A stretch of 64,000 bases of DNA from an uncultured Lachnospiraceae bacterium (GTDB taxonomy: Bacteria > Bacillota > Clostridia > Lachnospirales > Lachnospiraceae), in NCBI GenBank assembly GCA_910580195.1, contig CAJTWA010000002.1, forward strand, positions 1 through 64,000. The letters run 5' to 3'. The notes under the pieces were generated by a model, which worked only from the letters and a program-made list of their open reading frames with translations, made no database searches and was not told the origin of the DNA. The translations under genes were made by a program, and so were the position numbers. Position 1 is the stretch's first letter, and each line of letters begins with the position of its first letter. Positions 1 to 9,096 of this stretch are shown here, piece by piece.

Positions 1-146
1 TATAAAATAGGACATTATAGCGATTTTTTTGTTGCTAAACTGTCAAAGATGAGATTTTACCATACCAGAAATCCTGTGTAAACGCAGAAAGATTTTTCTT
101 GCAGAATTCTTTTTGCCGGTATACAATCAGTAAGAAGGAAGGAGCA

Positions 147-803
147 ATGATTATGCCACAGAAAAATACAATTATTTTTGACTTAGACGGAACTTTACTG
201 GATACCTTAACAGATTTGACAAACAGCGTGAACTTTGCTTTAAGGCGGTACGGGCTCCCTGCCCACCCTGAGGATGCAGTGCGCCAGATGGTAGGCAACG
301 GCGTTGCAGTCCTGATGGAACGGGCAATCCCCGGCGGCCGGGCGTTCCCAGAATTTGAAAGCTGCCTGAGAGATTTTCAGGAACATTATGAGCTCCACAA
401 AAAAGACTTTACCAAGCCCTTCCCCGGCGTGATGGAATTCCTAAAAGAAGCTTCGGAAAAAGGGTTCCGCCTTGCTGTTGTTTCCAATAAATTCGACCTT
501 GCGGTAAAAGGGCTTTGCAAAGATTTCTTTTCCCCATATGTTACCACCGCCATTGGGGAATCCCCGCAGGTTGCACGCAAGCCGGCCCCTGACACAGTAT
601 TTGCCGCAATGGAAGAACTGGGTGCGAAAGCGGGGCAATGCGTCTATGTCGGGGATTCCGACGTAGACCTTGCCACTGCCAAAAACGCTGGGATTCCCTG
701 CATCAGCGTAAGCTGGGGGTTCCGCAGCCGGGAATTTCTGCTGGAGCATGGGGCTTTGCAGATTGCAGATAAGATAGAGGAGCTTTGGGAATTCCTCCCC
801 TGA
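147..803 (+). CDS. gph: HAD-family phosphatase, phosphoglycolate phosphatase-like
   Basis: A 218-residue HAD hydrolase. It has motif I DLDGTLLDT near the N terminus, a small alpha-helical cap, motif II in VVSNKFD, the motif III lysine in ARKPAP and motif IV in GDSDVDLATAKNAG. This full set predicts a Mg-dependent soluble phosphatase; the Gph/PGP subfamily (2-phosphoglycolate to glycolate) is the best family match but the substrate is inferred. The open frame extends up to 99. ATG 147 or ATG 153 is preferred because a purine-rich AAGGAAGGAG lies just upstream of both. It is one of only two plus-strand genes and ends convergently against the minus-strand genes that follow. Confidence 0.85.
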   Translation: MIMPQKNTIIFDLDGTLLDTLTDLTNSVNFALRRYGLPAHPEDAVRQMVGNGVAVLMERAIPGGRAFPEFESCLRDFQEHYELHKKDFTKPFPGVMEFLKEASEKGFRLAVVSNKFDLAVKGLCKDFFSPYVTTAIGESPQVARKPAPDTVFAAMEELGAKAGQCVYVGDSDVDLATAKNAGIPCISVSWGFRSREFLLEHGALQIADKIEELWEFLP

Positions 804-952
804 GGCTGTATGCCGATGGATGAAAAAATCCCATTGAACCCAAAGAAAATAGTTGGGAAATACATCAGGAAAAGTATGCAACGGCTGCTTAAAAACGGCC
901 AGAAACTTTTCCAAAAGCCGCCTGCAACGGACAGCTAAAAACCCTATCAAAA

Positions 953-994
953 AAAGAAGGTGTTAAGCCAGATTTCAGGCCCTGCACCTTCTTT
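953..994 (-). terminator. Rho-independent terminator of the yitT operon
   Basis: Perfect 10-bp arms AAAGAAGGTG (953-962) and CACCTTCTTT (985-994). Read on the minus strand the stem is followed directly by a run of T. It lies about 80 bp past the stop of the small membrane gene at 1076. The rest of 804-1075 shows no gene. Confidence 0.75.
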
Positions 995-1075
995 GCAAGA
1001 ATAAAGTGGGCAAGCGCAGCTTTTGTTCCGCGCGAAGCTGCGCATCCATTGCCCGAATGGCTTTAGACGCCTGCC

Positions 1076-1273
1076 CTACAGCAGCCCCGGCAGCATCGCC
1101 GCCAAAGCCGCCAGCCCCAGCACAACCGTAATCCCGCCGAAGACACAGCTTATTTTCCAATACCGCTTTTGCTTCTCCCGGTTTCCCTTATTCTGATACC
1201 CCAAAATAAAGGGGACCGCCGCCATCAGCACAGAAACCCCCAGCGCTGTCCCCAAATAATCCGCCAAACCCAT
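1076..1273 (-). CDS. Small two-helix membrane protein, unknown function
   Basis: A 65-residue protein with two hydrophobic stretches (about residues 9-25 and 43-63) separated by a basic, hydrophilic loop containing KGNREKQKR. A strong GAGGAGGG lies a few bases upstream of the ATG, which supports real translation. It follows the YitT gene by 29 bp on the same strand and precedes a convincing terminator, so it is probably the last gene of that operon. No family was recognised; it could be an accessory subunit of the YitT-type protein, but that is only context. Confidence 0.6.
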   Translation of the reverse strand: MGLADYLGTALGVSVLMAAVPFILGYQNKGNREKQKRYWKISCVFGGITVVLGLAALAAMLPGLL

Positions 1274-1302
1274 AACATCCCTCCTCTACTTTTGCCTGCC
1301 GC

Positions 1303-2160
1303 TTAATTCAGCCCCCGGAACCCTTTCCCGATAATCTCGCTGCTATTGGTAATCATCATAAAAGCCCCCGGCTCATTCTGCCGGATGTAATTCCGAAGCT
1401 GCACCGCCTGCCCCCGCTTCATCACCGTCAAAATCACATATTTCCGGTTATGGGTATACGTACCCTCCGCTTGGAAAATCGTCGCGCTCCGGGTAAGCTC
1501 TTCATGGATGAAATCACAGATTGGGTCAGGGTCGTCGCAGACAATGGTGAAATATTTACACAGATTAATATTTTCAATGGCGCTGTCAATCACCAGCGAT
1601 TTCGCCATCAGCCCGCAGAAGGAAAACAGCCCGGTCTGGGCATCGAAAATAAAACATGCCGCCACCGTAATCATCAAATCCACCAAGAACAATGCCGTGC
1701 CGATATTTACGGTACTGTACTTTTTCAAGACCATCGCCACAATGTCCGTGCCCCCGCCGCATGTCCCAATATTAAATAAAATCGCAGAACTTAAGGCCGG
1801 CAGCACAATTGCAAAAATCAGTTCCAGCACCGGTTCCCCCGTCAAAGGCCGCGCCATAGGGAAATATTTTTCCAGCCCGCTCAGCCCCACGGAAACCAGC
1901 ACGCTTACATACACGGTCTTTATCCCGAACTCCCGCCCAAAGAAAAAGAACCCAACCACTAGAAGCGCCATATTAATGACAAAGTTAATGTCCCCAGCGC
2001 TAAACGGCGTCACGGCGCTTAGCACAATGGCTATGCCCGTAACGCCCCCAAATGAAAAATTATTTGGAAATTTGAAAAAATATACGCCTACCACCAGCAA
2101 AAGGACTGCCAGGGTAATCATGGTATATTCAAACACTGCAAGCTTTACACTTTTTTTCAT
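1303..2160 (-). CDS. YitT family membrane protein (DUF2179)
   Basis: A 285-residue integral membrane protein with about five or six N-terminal hydrophobic segments and a cytoplasmic C-terminal domain (about residues 205-285) carrying the DUF2179-like stretch around RNYIRQNEPGAFMMITNSSEIIGKGF. That architecture defines the YitT/YpjC family, abundant in Firmicutes and of uncertain function. The length is normal. The start is ATG 2160 with only a weak GGGGCAGAG upstream; the 5' flank is occupied by a minisatellite. Co-transcribed with the small membrane protein downstream. Confidence 0.85.
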   Translation of the reverse strand: MKKSVKLAVFEYTMITLAVLLLVVGVYFFKFPNNFSFGGVTGIAIVLSAVTPFSAGDINFVINMALLVVGFFFFGREFGIKTVYVSVLVSVGLSGLEKYFPMARPLTGEPVLELIFAIVLPALSSAILFNIGTCGGGTDIVAMVLKKYSTVNIGTALFLVDLMITVAACFIFDAQTGLFSFCGLMAKSLVIDSAIENINLCKYFTIVCDDPDPICDFIHEELTRSATIFQAEGTYTHNRKYVILTVMKRGQAVQLRNYIRQNEPGAFMMITNSSEIIGKGFRGLN

Positions 2161-2180
2161 CTCGTACTCTGCCCCATTCC

Positions 2181-2349
2181 ACTCTTGTACAATTCCGTCA
2201 TTTCCTTACCTGCCACACGCTTGTACATTCCTGCCGTTATCTTATCTGCCACGTTCCTGCACATTCCCGCCATTTTCTTGCTACGTTCCTGCACATTCCC
2301 GCCATTTTCTTGCCACGTTCCTGCACATTCCCGCGGTTCCTTACTTGCC
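2181..2349. repeat. Intergenic minisatellite, about five copies
   Basis: Direct repeats begin at 2181, 2217, 2251, 2283 and 2315, with units of 36, 34, 32, 32 and 35 bp. The core is ACGTTCCTGCACATTCCCGC followed by a CATTTTCTTG-type segment. The last three copies are nearly identical and the first two are diverged. The array fills almost the whole gap between the trigger-factor-like lipoprotein and yitT. The 32-bp period is not a multiple of three, so it does not encode a regular peptide. Confidence 0.85.
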
Positions 2350-2352
2350 GCG

Positions 2353-3759
2353 CTACTGTGCGCTGCTGTGGTTTTCTTCCTCGTGGGCGGGATCCCCATG
2401 GGTTTCTTCCCCGTGGATTTCCTCTGTGCTGTCATGGGGCTCCGTATCCAGCAGATGGCTGTCGGTCCCATCCGTCCCGTTGACGTCGAGGACATCATTT
2501 AAGTCCTCCTCTGACCGCCTTCCGTCCGTGATTTCCCCGTCTGTCCCTTCGCCGTCTTCCTCCTCGGCATCTTCTTCGCTTTGTGCATCCTCCGTGCCTT
2601 CTTCTTCGTTATCTTCCTCGCCGCTGTCATAATACTCTTCCTGCGACACTTTCTCTATCTCTGCGTTTTCATACAGGAAATCCACGACTTTGCCACGGAC
2701 AAGCTGGGTGATAATGGATATTTTCCCAAAATCAGCTTCAAAATCCTCCATGGATTCGTATTCATTCTCTTCCATCAAGGCCTTTGCCTCTTCCTGATAG
2801 CTCTCTTCCGTAACCGCCAGCCCTTCCTTCTCTGCAATTGCCTGTGCTACCAGAAATTCATTAACCTGCGCCAACGCCGCTTCTTCCACGGCACCGTCCC
2901 CCATCTGCTCCATGAATTCCTCATACTCCATCCCAAACATTTCCGCAAAGGACTGGTAGCCTACGATGGTTTCATCATAATAAAAATCATACAGCTCCTG
3001 CGGGTAGCCCTCCACGGTAGCATTTTCCACCGCAAGGCCTAAGGCTTCTTCCCCTGCTGCAGAAATGGCCTCTGCTTCGCCGGCAGCCAGCAAATCTTCT
3101 TTTATGTATTTCTCATACTCTTCCTTTGTAGTGTAATCCGATACCTTTGCCACAAATTCATCCGTGTATTCCGGTACATTGGCCTCGCTGATTTTATTGA
3201 TAGTGGCTGTAAATTCTACGGTTTTCCCGCCCAATTCCTCGTCATAATCTTCCGGGAAAGTCACGGGGAACGTCGTGGCCTCATTGGCGTTTTTCCCAAT
3301 TAATCCCTGTTCAAATTCGTCCAGAAATTCCCCTTCGCCTAACGTGAACTCATAATCCGTATCGCTCCCGCCATCAAAGGCCTCCCCGTCAAGGACGCCT
3401 GTATAGTCAATGTTGATAGTATCCCCATTCTGTGCCGGGCGGCCTGTAATTTCCTTATACTCTGTATGCTCCTCCAGCGCTTCCTGAACGGCGAAATCCA
3501 CATCCTCCTGCGTAACCTCCGGGATCGGGTACTGTACCTTCAGTTTTTTGTAATCCCCCAGCTCCACATAATCCCCGACCTTGAAATCCAGCGCATTGTC
3601 ATGGGAAGAGCTGCCTTCTTCCTGAATTTCATCTAGGCTCGCTTCTTCATTCCCCTCTTTTGCATCCGCCGCCTGTTCTTTCTTCTCGTTCCCGCAGCCT
3701 GTAAATGCCATTGCCCCGGCAAGCAGCAGGGCTGCCGCCAAATATCTTCTTTTTTTCAT
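2353..3759 (-). CDS. Trigger-factor-like peptidyl-prolyl isomerase lipoprotein
   Basis: Lipoprotein of 468 residues. A lipoprotein signal (MKKRRYLAAALLLAG... with lipobox FTGC) is followed by an acidic linker. An FKBP-type segment of about residues 110-185 comes next, containing NGDTINIDYTG and FTLGEGEFLDEFEQGLIG. A long helical trigger-factor C-domain-like part follows, so it is probably an extracellular foldase anchored outside the membrane. The last 90 or so residues are strongly acidic and then histidine-rich, unlike standard trigger factor, and lack the ribosome-binding domain. Start ATG 3759 is chosen over the upstream ATG 3780 because GGAGGT lies 9 bases before it. It is followed by the minisatellite and yitT. 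Confidence 0.85.
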   Translation of the reverse strand: MKKRRYLAAALLLAGAMAFTGCGNEKKEQAADAKEGNEEASLDEIQEEGSSSHDNALDFKVGDYVELGDYKKLKVQYPIPEVTQEDVDFAVQEALEEHTEYKEITGRPAQNGDTINIDYTGVLDGEAFDGGSDTDYEFTLGEGEFLDEFEQGLIGKNANEATTFPVTFPEDYDEELGGKTVEFTATINKISEANVPEYTDEFVAKVSDYTTKEEYEKYIKEDLLAAGEAEAISAAGEEALGLAVENATVEGYPQELYDFYYDETIVGYQSFAEMFGMEYEEFMEQMGDGAVEEAALAQVNEFLVAQAIAEKEGLAVTEESYQEEAKALMEENEYESMEDFEADFGKISIITQLVRGKVVDFLYENAEIEKVSQEEYYDSGEEDNEEEGTEDAQSEEDAEEEDGEGTDGEITDGRRSEEDLNDVLDVNGTDGTDSHLLDTEPHDSTEEIHGEETHGDPAHEEENHSSAQ

Positions 3760-3900
3760 TGCAAAGTTACCTCCAAACAACTAATTTTCTACAATATTTA
3801 TCGTATGACAACGGTATTTTATCATATGATAGTGAAGAAATCATGAAAAATACATAAAAAAAACGAAAATCAAGAAAAAGTTTTTTGCCCCATACGCCAA

Positions 3901-3942
3901 GCAAGGCTGCCTCCCCATGTTTCCATAGAGAAACAGCCTTGC
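3901..3942 (-). terminator. Stem-loop downstream of rubrerythrin
   Basis: Arms GCAAGGCTG (3901-3909) and CAGCCTTGC (3934-3942) pair perfectly, and a smaller GTTTC/GAAAC hairpin is nested inside. It begins 8 bp past the rubrerythrin stop. No T-run follows immediately on the minus strand, so it may be a processing or stability hairpin rather than a classical terminator. Confidence 0.45.
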
Positions 3943-3949
3943 GCCGCCC

Positions 3950-4570
3950 TTATACTTCTTTTTCCCAATTGCAAGGCCCGCAGTAGGGCGCAAGCTCAAG
4001 GCGCACATACCAGCCCTGCTCATGGCCGCAGACCGGGCAGTTCATGGGGACTTCTTTCCCTTCATAGATATTCCCGCATTTTAAGCACATCCATTTCGTT
4101 TCCACCTTAGAAACAAATAGCTGGTTTTCCTCCAGAAGCCTTGCAAATGCGCCGAACCGGTCCCCATGCATTTTTTCCACTTCCGCAATTTTGTGGAATT
4201 TCATGGCAGCCTGCCCAAAGCCTTCCTCTTGGGCCTTGTCCCCAAAATGCTTATATACGTCGTCATGCTCCTCGTACTCATTGTGCTGCGCCATTTTTAA
4301 GAGTTCTGGCATATTCGGGCTTAAGTCCACCGGATATGTGCCGTCAATGGCAATGGTTTCCCCTGCCAATTCCTTTAACTGGTTGTAAAACACCTCTGCG
4401 TGTTCCCTCTCTTGGTCTGCAGTAAATTTAAATACCTGCTCCAACACAAACAGCCCCTGCTGGTGGGCTTGGTATGACGCAAAGGTGTAACGGTTCCTTG
4501 CCTGGCTTTCCCCGGCAAATGCGCGCATTAAGTTTTTCATGGTTTCGCTCTGCTTAAAATCTGTTGCCAT
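3950..4570 (-). CDS. rbr: Rubrerythrin
   Basis: A 206-residue non-heme iron peroxidase that detoxifies hydrogen peroxide in anaerobes. The N-terminal ferritin-like four-helix domain carries the diiron ligands in AGESQARNRY, DQEREHAEVF and the later KIAEVEKMHGDRF. The C-terminal rubredoxin domain has CLKCGNIYEG and CPVCGHEQGW pairs. Length and domain order are standard. The start is ATG 4570 (MATDFKQSE); the longer frame to 4639 has no family support. It appears monocistronic, with a candidate promoter upstream and a stem-loop just downstream. Confidence 0.95.
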   Translation of the reverse strand: MATDFKQSETMKNLMRAFAGESQARNRYTFASYQAHQQGLFVLEQVFKFTADQEREHAEVFYNQLKELAGETIAIDGTYPVDLSPNMPELLKMAQHNEYEEHDDVYKHFGDKAQEEGFGQAAMKFHKIAEVEKMHGDRFGAFARLLEENQLFVSKVETKWMCLKCGNIYEGKEVPMNCPVCGHEQGWYVRLELAPYCGPCNWEKEV

Positions 4571-4652
4571 AGTTGGTTTCCTGCCTTTCTTTTTCTGGGT
4601 TGTCGGCGAACAGCCAAGGGGGTTCCCCTTCCAAGCCATTCTTTACGGAAAA

Positions 4653-4682
4653 AGTATGTGCAGGAATGGAAATTTTATGCAA
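4653..4682 (-). promoter_or_regulatory. Candidate sigma-A-type promoter of rubrerythrin
   Basis: On the minus strand TTGCAT (4677-4682) and CATACT (4653-4658) are separated by 18 bp, about 80 bp upstream of the rubrerythrin start. The match to consensus is moderate. Confidence 0.4.
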
Positions 4683-4760
4683 GGAAAGTTCTGGCATAGC
4701 ATCCCATCCAAATGATTCCCCAAACCGCAACGGCTGATTAGACTGCAGAGCCGCAGCCTT

Positions 4761-6119
4761 TCACGCCGCCTTCTCCTCAAACCCATGGAGCCAGTCTGCT
4801 TTAAGGAAATATACCAGAAAAATAATGGAACTTAAGCTCCAAGTCAGGGGATACGCCCAGAATACTGTCCGTATCACCGGGACAAACTTCACGGCAAGGG
4901 TAATGTAGCTAATCCGCACCACGCACCAGCAGGCCAGCATCACGACCATGGGGACGACTGATTTCCCGGCCCCGCGGAAAATCCCTGCAAGGCAATGGGA
5001 AAAGGCCAGCAGGAAATAGAACAGCGTCACCGTCCTTGCCTGCGTAATCCCATAGCGGATGACTTCCGGGTTGCTGTCAAAGGCCTGTATCAAGTACGGG
5101 ATAAAGATGTAAATAAAAACCCCCACCAGCTCTGCGGTAATAATGGAGCAGAAAATCCCAAATTTTGCGCCCTTTTTCGCCCTCCCATATTCCTTCGCCC
5201 CAAGGTTCTGGCTGATAAAGGTCGTCAGGGACAGGGCGAAGCAGGTAATGGGCAAAAACCCAAAGCCTTCGATTTTCGAGTATGCGCCGCACCCGGCCAC
5301 CGCAGTCATGCCAAAGACATTGATGTTGGACTGGACAACCACGTTTGCCAGCGCAATAATGGAATTCTGCACCCCGGCAGGAAAACCGTTGGAAATAATC
5401 TGGCGCATCATGTTCCGGTCAAACTGGATTTCCTTTAACACAATCCGGTAATCCTCCTCCGCCCGCATGAGGCGGATTAAGCACAGGATGGCGCTGGCAA
5501 ACTGGGATATTACAGTTGCAAATGCCGCCGCCCCAACCCCCATGCCCATCACTGCAATAAACAGCAAATCCAGAGCCACATTGGTAACGGAAGAAATAAT
5601 AAGGTACATCAGCGGATGCTTGCTGTCCCCAATGGACTGGAGAATCCCCACAAAAACATTGTACATCACAAACCCAAGGGACCCTGCAAAGTAAATCCTG
5701 AAATACAGCACAGATTTGGGGAACACCGATTCCGGCGTCCCCATCCACTTTAAAATCTGCGGGGTAACAAGCACCCCTGCAATTGTCAGTATTACCCCTG
5801 CCGCCAGCCCAAAGGCCGTCAGGGTATGCACCGCCAAGGATACTTCCTTCCCGCTCCTTGCCCCATAATACCTTGCAATCACCACCCCTGCGCCCATGGC
5901 AATCCCGCTGAAAAAACCTACCATCAGGAAAATCAGGTTGCCGGAAGAGCTGACTGCAGCAAGGGCGTCGCTGCCTACAAAATTCCCTACAATCAAGGAA
6001 TCTGCCGTATTATAAAGCTGCTGGAACAAGTTCCCCAGAAAAATGGGGATGGCAAATGCAATGATTTTTTTCCATATGCTGCCCTCTGTCAGCAGCGTTG
6101 CCGGTTTCTCATTCCCCAT
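4761..6119 (-). CDS. MATE family efflux transporter
   Basis: A 452-residue membrane protein with about twelve hydrophobic segments in two homologous halves. The first half opens with the family-typical LFQQLYNTADSLIVGNFVGSDAL pattern (positions about 31-53) and the second half repeats it around FGFLPITCFALSLTTFISQNLGAKE. This is a Na+- or H+-driven multidrug/metabolite antiporter of the inner membrane; the substrate cannot be read from sequence. The length is standard for bacterial MATE proteins (about 450). ATG 6119 has a distant AGGAAG. It is 20 bp downstream of the zinc-ribbon gene, so the two may share a transcript. Confidence 0.93.
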   Translation of the reverse strand: MGNEKPATLLTEGSIWKKIIAFAIPIFLGNLFQQLYNTADSLIVGNFVGSDALAAVSSSGNLIFLMVGFFSGIAMGAGVVIARYYGARSGKEVSLAVHTLTAFGLAAGVILTIAGVLVTPQILKWMGTPESVFPKSVLYFRIYFAGSLGFVMYNVFVGILQSIGDSKHPLMYLIISSVTNVALDLLFIAVMGMGVGAAAFATVISQFASAILCLIRLMRAEEDYRIVLKEIQFDRNMMRQIISNGFPAGVQNSIIALANVVVQSNINVFGMTAVAGCGAYSKIEGFGFLPITCFALSLTTFISQNLGAKEYGRAKKGAKFGIFCSIITAELVGVFIYIFIPYLIQAFDSNPEVIRYGITQARTVTLFYFLLAFSHCLAGIFRGAGKSVVPMVVMLACWCVVRISYITLAVKFVPVIRTVFWAYPLTWSLSSIIFLVYFLKADWLHGFEEKAA

Positions 6120-6139
6120 AAGGATTACACGCTTCCTGC

Positions 6140-6493
6140 TTAAACAATCTGTATTTTACAAGAACCTCTCATCTTCAGCGGGCATTCGTAAGTGCTCTCG
6201 GAACCATGGGGATTTATGTAGGAAATGGGGCACCTGCGGCAGTCCCCTACATTGAATTCCTCCAAAACCTCAAATTCCAGCACCGCTTTCCGTTTCCCGT
6301 TGGGGGATGATTTCTGGTTAATGTTTTTCCAGCTTAAAATCTGGCTGCATCCTGCGCATTTGTCCATCCCCAGCGAAACCATCCTGCCGCATGTGGGGCA
6401 GGAATAATACATCTGGTTCATGGAGCCTTTCTGTTCCAAAACCTCCGCTGGGAACTGCCTGATTAATTGTGCTTTAATGTCGTCGCTATGCAT
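6140..6493 (-). CDS. Cysteine-rich zinc-ribbon protein, unknown function
   Basis: A 117-residue soluble protein. Two cysteine clusters are visible: CPTCG with CAGC near residues 32-48, a classic zinc ribbon, and a second C-terminal set (CRRCP and CPLKMRGSC). The C-terminal cluster resembles a metal or Fe-S site more than a simple ribbon. ATG 6493 is preferred to ATG 6499 because AGGAGG is spaced 7 bases from it. No function is recognised. It stands between the 842-residue secreted protein gene upstream and the MATE gene downstream, in the same orientation. Confidence 0.65.
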   Translation of the reverse strand: MHSDDIKAQLIRQFPAEVLEQKGSMNQMYYSCPTCGRMVSLGMDKCAGCSQILSWKNINQKSSPNGKRKAVLEFEVLEEFNVGDCRRCPISYINPHGSESTYECPLKMRGSCKIQIV

Positions 6494-6567
6494 ATCCATT
6501 CCTCCTGTTCTCTGCTTTGATTTTCTCCTGAATCCTGCTTTCTGGAATTATACCACAACTTTCCTGT

Positions 6568-9096
6568 TTACTCAAGATACCCTAAAAATGAATTTCCAGC
6601 TTCTTCAAACATGGTATTGGTATCCTGCCGCCCCATTTTCCGCACCACGTTCAAATCAGGCTGGTACAGCAGCGTATTGTGTTCGTCATAGCCCACAATC
6701 AGGACTGCTTCTTGGTTCACCATGGCAAAGATGGGCGTTTCCAGATTGACATAATACAAGACCTGTTCTACGCCGCACCCAGTCAGGTCAATGACTTTGC
6801 GGCCGCTTAAAGCCTCCGTCAGAATCTGCTTGGGAGTTTCCCCTTGGGAAATCAGGTCGTCCACGTCAATATTGATTTCCTCGTTCCGCAAAAGGTACGT
6901 CAGGCAGCGGGCAGTTGCATTGCCGCTTACCCCTTCCAATTCCACGGTCCCTGCCCCAATGATGGGCTGGATGTTTTTCCGGCCGCGCCGCCAAATGTAT
7001 TTCTGTTCTTCCCCAATCACGACGCCCATATTCTGGTCTGCGGAAACGATTGCTTCTGTCAGGGAAGTTGTAGACAGCACAATTTTCCCGCCGCTGTAAA
7101 CGTAATAATTCCCTTGGTTTTTCTTGGTTTCCAGCTTCACGGTGCGCTTTTCCTCCAGCGCGATTTCCTTTGGCACTACCACTTGGAGTTTTTTCACCGT
7201 AGTTCCCGCTTCGCCGCCCAGCACAATCTGTACCTGAGCCTGCTTGGGCTCCGTCTGGGCCGTTTCCACGGTAATCTTGCGGGCAGACTCTAACTGCTGG
7301 TTTTTAATGGTATCCTGCTCCGCATCTGCGTACCCAGCCTCCGTCCTGATTTCCCGGTCCAGGAAAATCGTGTCATGCTCCACATAAGCCTTGGACACAT
7401 AGAACCCGTCTTTCTGGTACTCTTTTACCACTTTAGAATCTTTATCCACAATGGTGACACGGTACATGGGGAACTGGATATTCCCTGCGGCGTCCGTCAC
7501 CACGTCCTGCGGGCGGGCTGCCCCATAGACAAAATCGCTTTCCACGAACCCTACCGGCTTAAGGTAAGCCCCTTGGCCGTTGTCAATGGTGCGGGTTTCT
7601 TCCCCCTCCAGATCCATGATTTTTAAGACTTCCGTCCGGTCCGTGTCCTTCCCTTCCTGCCATGCAATATTCCTGCCATCCACAGAAACCGCATAATTCC
7701 CGGGCTTTAGCCCTTCAATGAGCTGCTGTGTTTCCCGGGCGTACAAATCGATCCTGTATAGGGTATCTTCCACCAAAAGATAGAAAATATTCCCTTCACT
7801 GACGTAAAACAGCCTGCCCCATTCCGCCTTCAGCATTTCATAAGATTTATCCGAAGGGATGAACAATTCTTCCTCAATGGTGTTCCCCACGCTGTCATAA
7901 TGGAACACATTGATCCCCGTCTGCCCCTCGTGGTTCCCGCGGTTCATATAGCCGTACACTACAAAATCCATGCTGCCCGTTTCATCAATTTTCATAATCT
8001 TAATCTGGTGCTGGGGGTTATTTTCCCTGTCGGAAATCCCCTCCGGGCTGCGGAAACTATAAATCTGGGACAGGGCGTTGGTGTCGCTGTTGTAACTCCA
8101 AAGCTCCCCTTCTTGGACAAATGCAATGATATTGCCCTGCTCACTTGCAATATATTCTACGTCCCCGGAACGTATGCCAAGCATCAGGCGGTTCTGGTCC
8201 ACCGTCCCATTCTCCCCCCGGAAAATCTGGTTCATGGTCCGCTCATAATTTAGGAGGTACATCCTCCCCACCGCTTGGTCGAAGCGGACCCGGTAATATT
8301 CCTCTACATTGTAGTACTCTACCTCCCGGTTTTCCCCCTCAGACGTCACCACATACCGCAGGACAATGGTGTTGTAGGAGCTCCCCATTTCCTTGATGGA
8401 GGGCACCGGGGGTTCCAGCCGTTCCCCTTGGAAATCGGCCCAGCTTACCTGCCGCAGGCTGGAATGGATGGACACCCTCTGGAGCGTGGTGTTATCCTCT
8501 AGGTTATCCGGCTCCAGATAAGTGGCAAGGCTGTCCGAATGTTCCTTGTCAAAGGTCTGCTCGTGGAAATTCTTGACAAATTCCAGCGATTCTTCCATAA
8601 AATAGTCGCTTTCCCGGGCAATCCGGGTATAATAATAGGCCTGTTTCCCGGAATATTTTATGGAAAGCACCAGCATGTACTCGGTTTCTTCCTCCAAGAT
8701 ATTTTGGAAATGCAGGGTGAATTTTACCTCCCCATTTTTAGGGGCAAGCCTGTCTTGGGCGCCATTTTCAATCAGGCGCTCCATGTCCATGGTGCGGACT
8801 TCATACTTCACTTCTTCAATCTGGTTCTCGTAAGATTTGATGACCACGGGCAGGGATAAGTTTTCCCCAAGGGGCGTAATGGTGTCCCGCATCCCTGTCC
8901 CGTCCATTTCCGAGGTATAGCCGTACAGCCCGTTAATCCTCGTCTGCCCCTGCTGCAGATATACCACGGGCAGGGTGGCTGGGGACATTTCCGAGGTCAT
9001 GTCTGTGCTGCCCTGCTGGCTGAACCCCTCCATCACTGCAATTGTCGTGCAGAACACTGCTAGTAACACACATATCTTGATTATGCCTTTACGCAT
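6568..9096 (-). CDS. Exported propeller-like protein with degenerate C39-like C terminus
   Basis: An 842-residue protein with an N-terminal signal or anchor helix (about residues 5-24), a beta-rich N-terminal half, a middle part with repeated short strands that reads like a WD40/YVTN-type propeller (about 320-580), and a C-terminal segment (about 740-842) resembling the papain-like Peptidase_C39_2 fold. That segment contains NATARCLTYL, TGCGVEQVLYYV and AVLIVGYDEHNTLLYQPD. In active members a His normally precedes the LIVGYD strand; here that place is Glu/Ala, so peptidase activity is doubtful. The ATG overlaps the preceding methyltransferase gene by 16 bp with AAGGAAGG upstream, indicating translational coupling. 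Location is likely extracytoplasmic, membrane-tethered. The function is unknown. Confidence 0.7.
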   Translation of the reverse strand: MRKGIIKICVLLAVFCTTIAVMEGFSQQGSTDMTSEMSPATLPVVYLQQGQTRINGLYGYTSEMDGTGMRDTITPLGENLSLPVVIKSYENQIEEVKYEVRTMDMERLIENGAQDRLAPKNGEVKFTLHFQNILEEETEYMLVLSIKYSGKQAYYYTRIARESDYFMEESLEFVKNFHEQTFDKEHSDSLATYLEPDNLEDNTTLQRVSIHSSLRQVSWADFQGERLEPPVPSIKEMGSSYNTIVLRYVVTSEGENREVEYYNVEEYYRVRFDQAVGRMYLLNYERTMNQIFRGENGTVDQNRLMLGIRSGDVEYIASEQGNIIAFVQEGELWSYNSDTNALSQIYSFRSPEGISDRENNPQHQIKIMKIDETGSMDFVVYGYMNRGNHEGQTGINVFHYDSVGNTIEEELFIPSDKSYEMLKAEWGRLFYVSEGNIFYLLVEDTLYRIDLYARETQQLIEGLKPGNYAVSVDGRNIAWQEGKDTDRTEVLKIMDLEGEETRTIDNGQGAYLKPVGFVESDFVYGAARPQDVVTDAAGNIQFPMYRVTIVDKDSKVVKEYQKDGFYVSKAYVEHDTIFLDREIRTEAGYADAEQDTIKNQQLESARKITVETAQTEPKQAQVQIVLGGEAGTTVKKLQVVVPKEIALEEKRTVKLETKKNQGNYYVYSGGKIVLSTTSLTEAIVSADQNMGVVIGEEQKYIWRRGRKNIQPIIGAGTVELEGVSGNATARCLTYLLRNEEINIDVDDLISQGETPKQILTEALSGRKVIDLTGCGVEQVLYYVNLETPIFAMVNQEAVLIVGYDEHNTLLYQPDLNVVRKMGRQDTNTMFEEAGNSFLGYLE

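Noticed and set aside
441..950. 169-codon minus-strand frame opposite gph
   Set aside because: Antisense to a convincing HAD phosphatase, with no family resemblance.
1508..2632. 374-codon plus-strand open frame over yitT and the minisatellite
   Set aside because: Low-complexity Ser/Pro product antisense to two well-supported genes.
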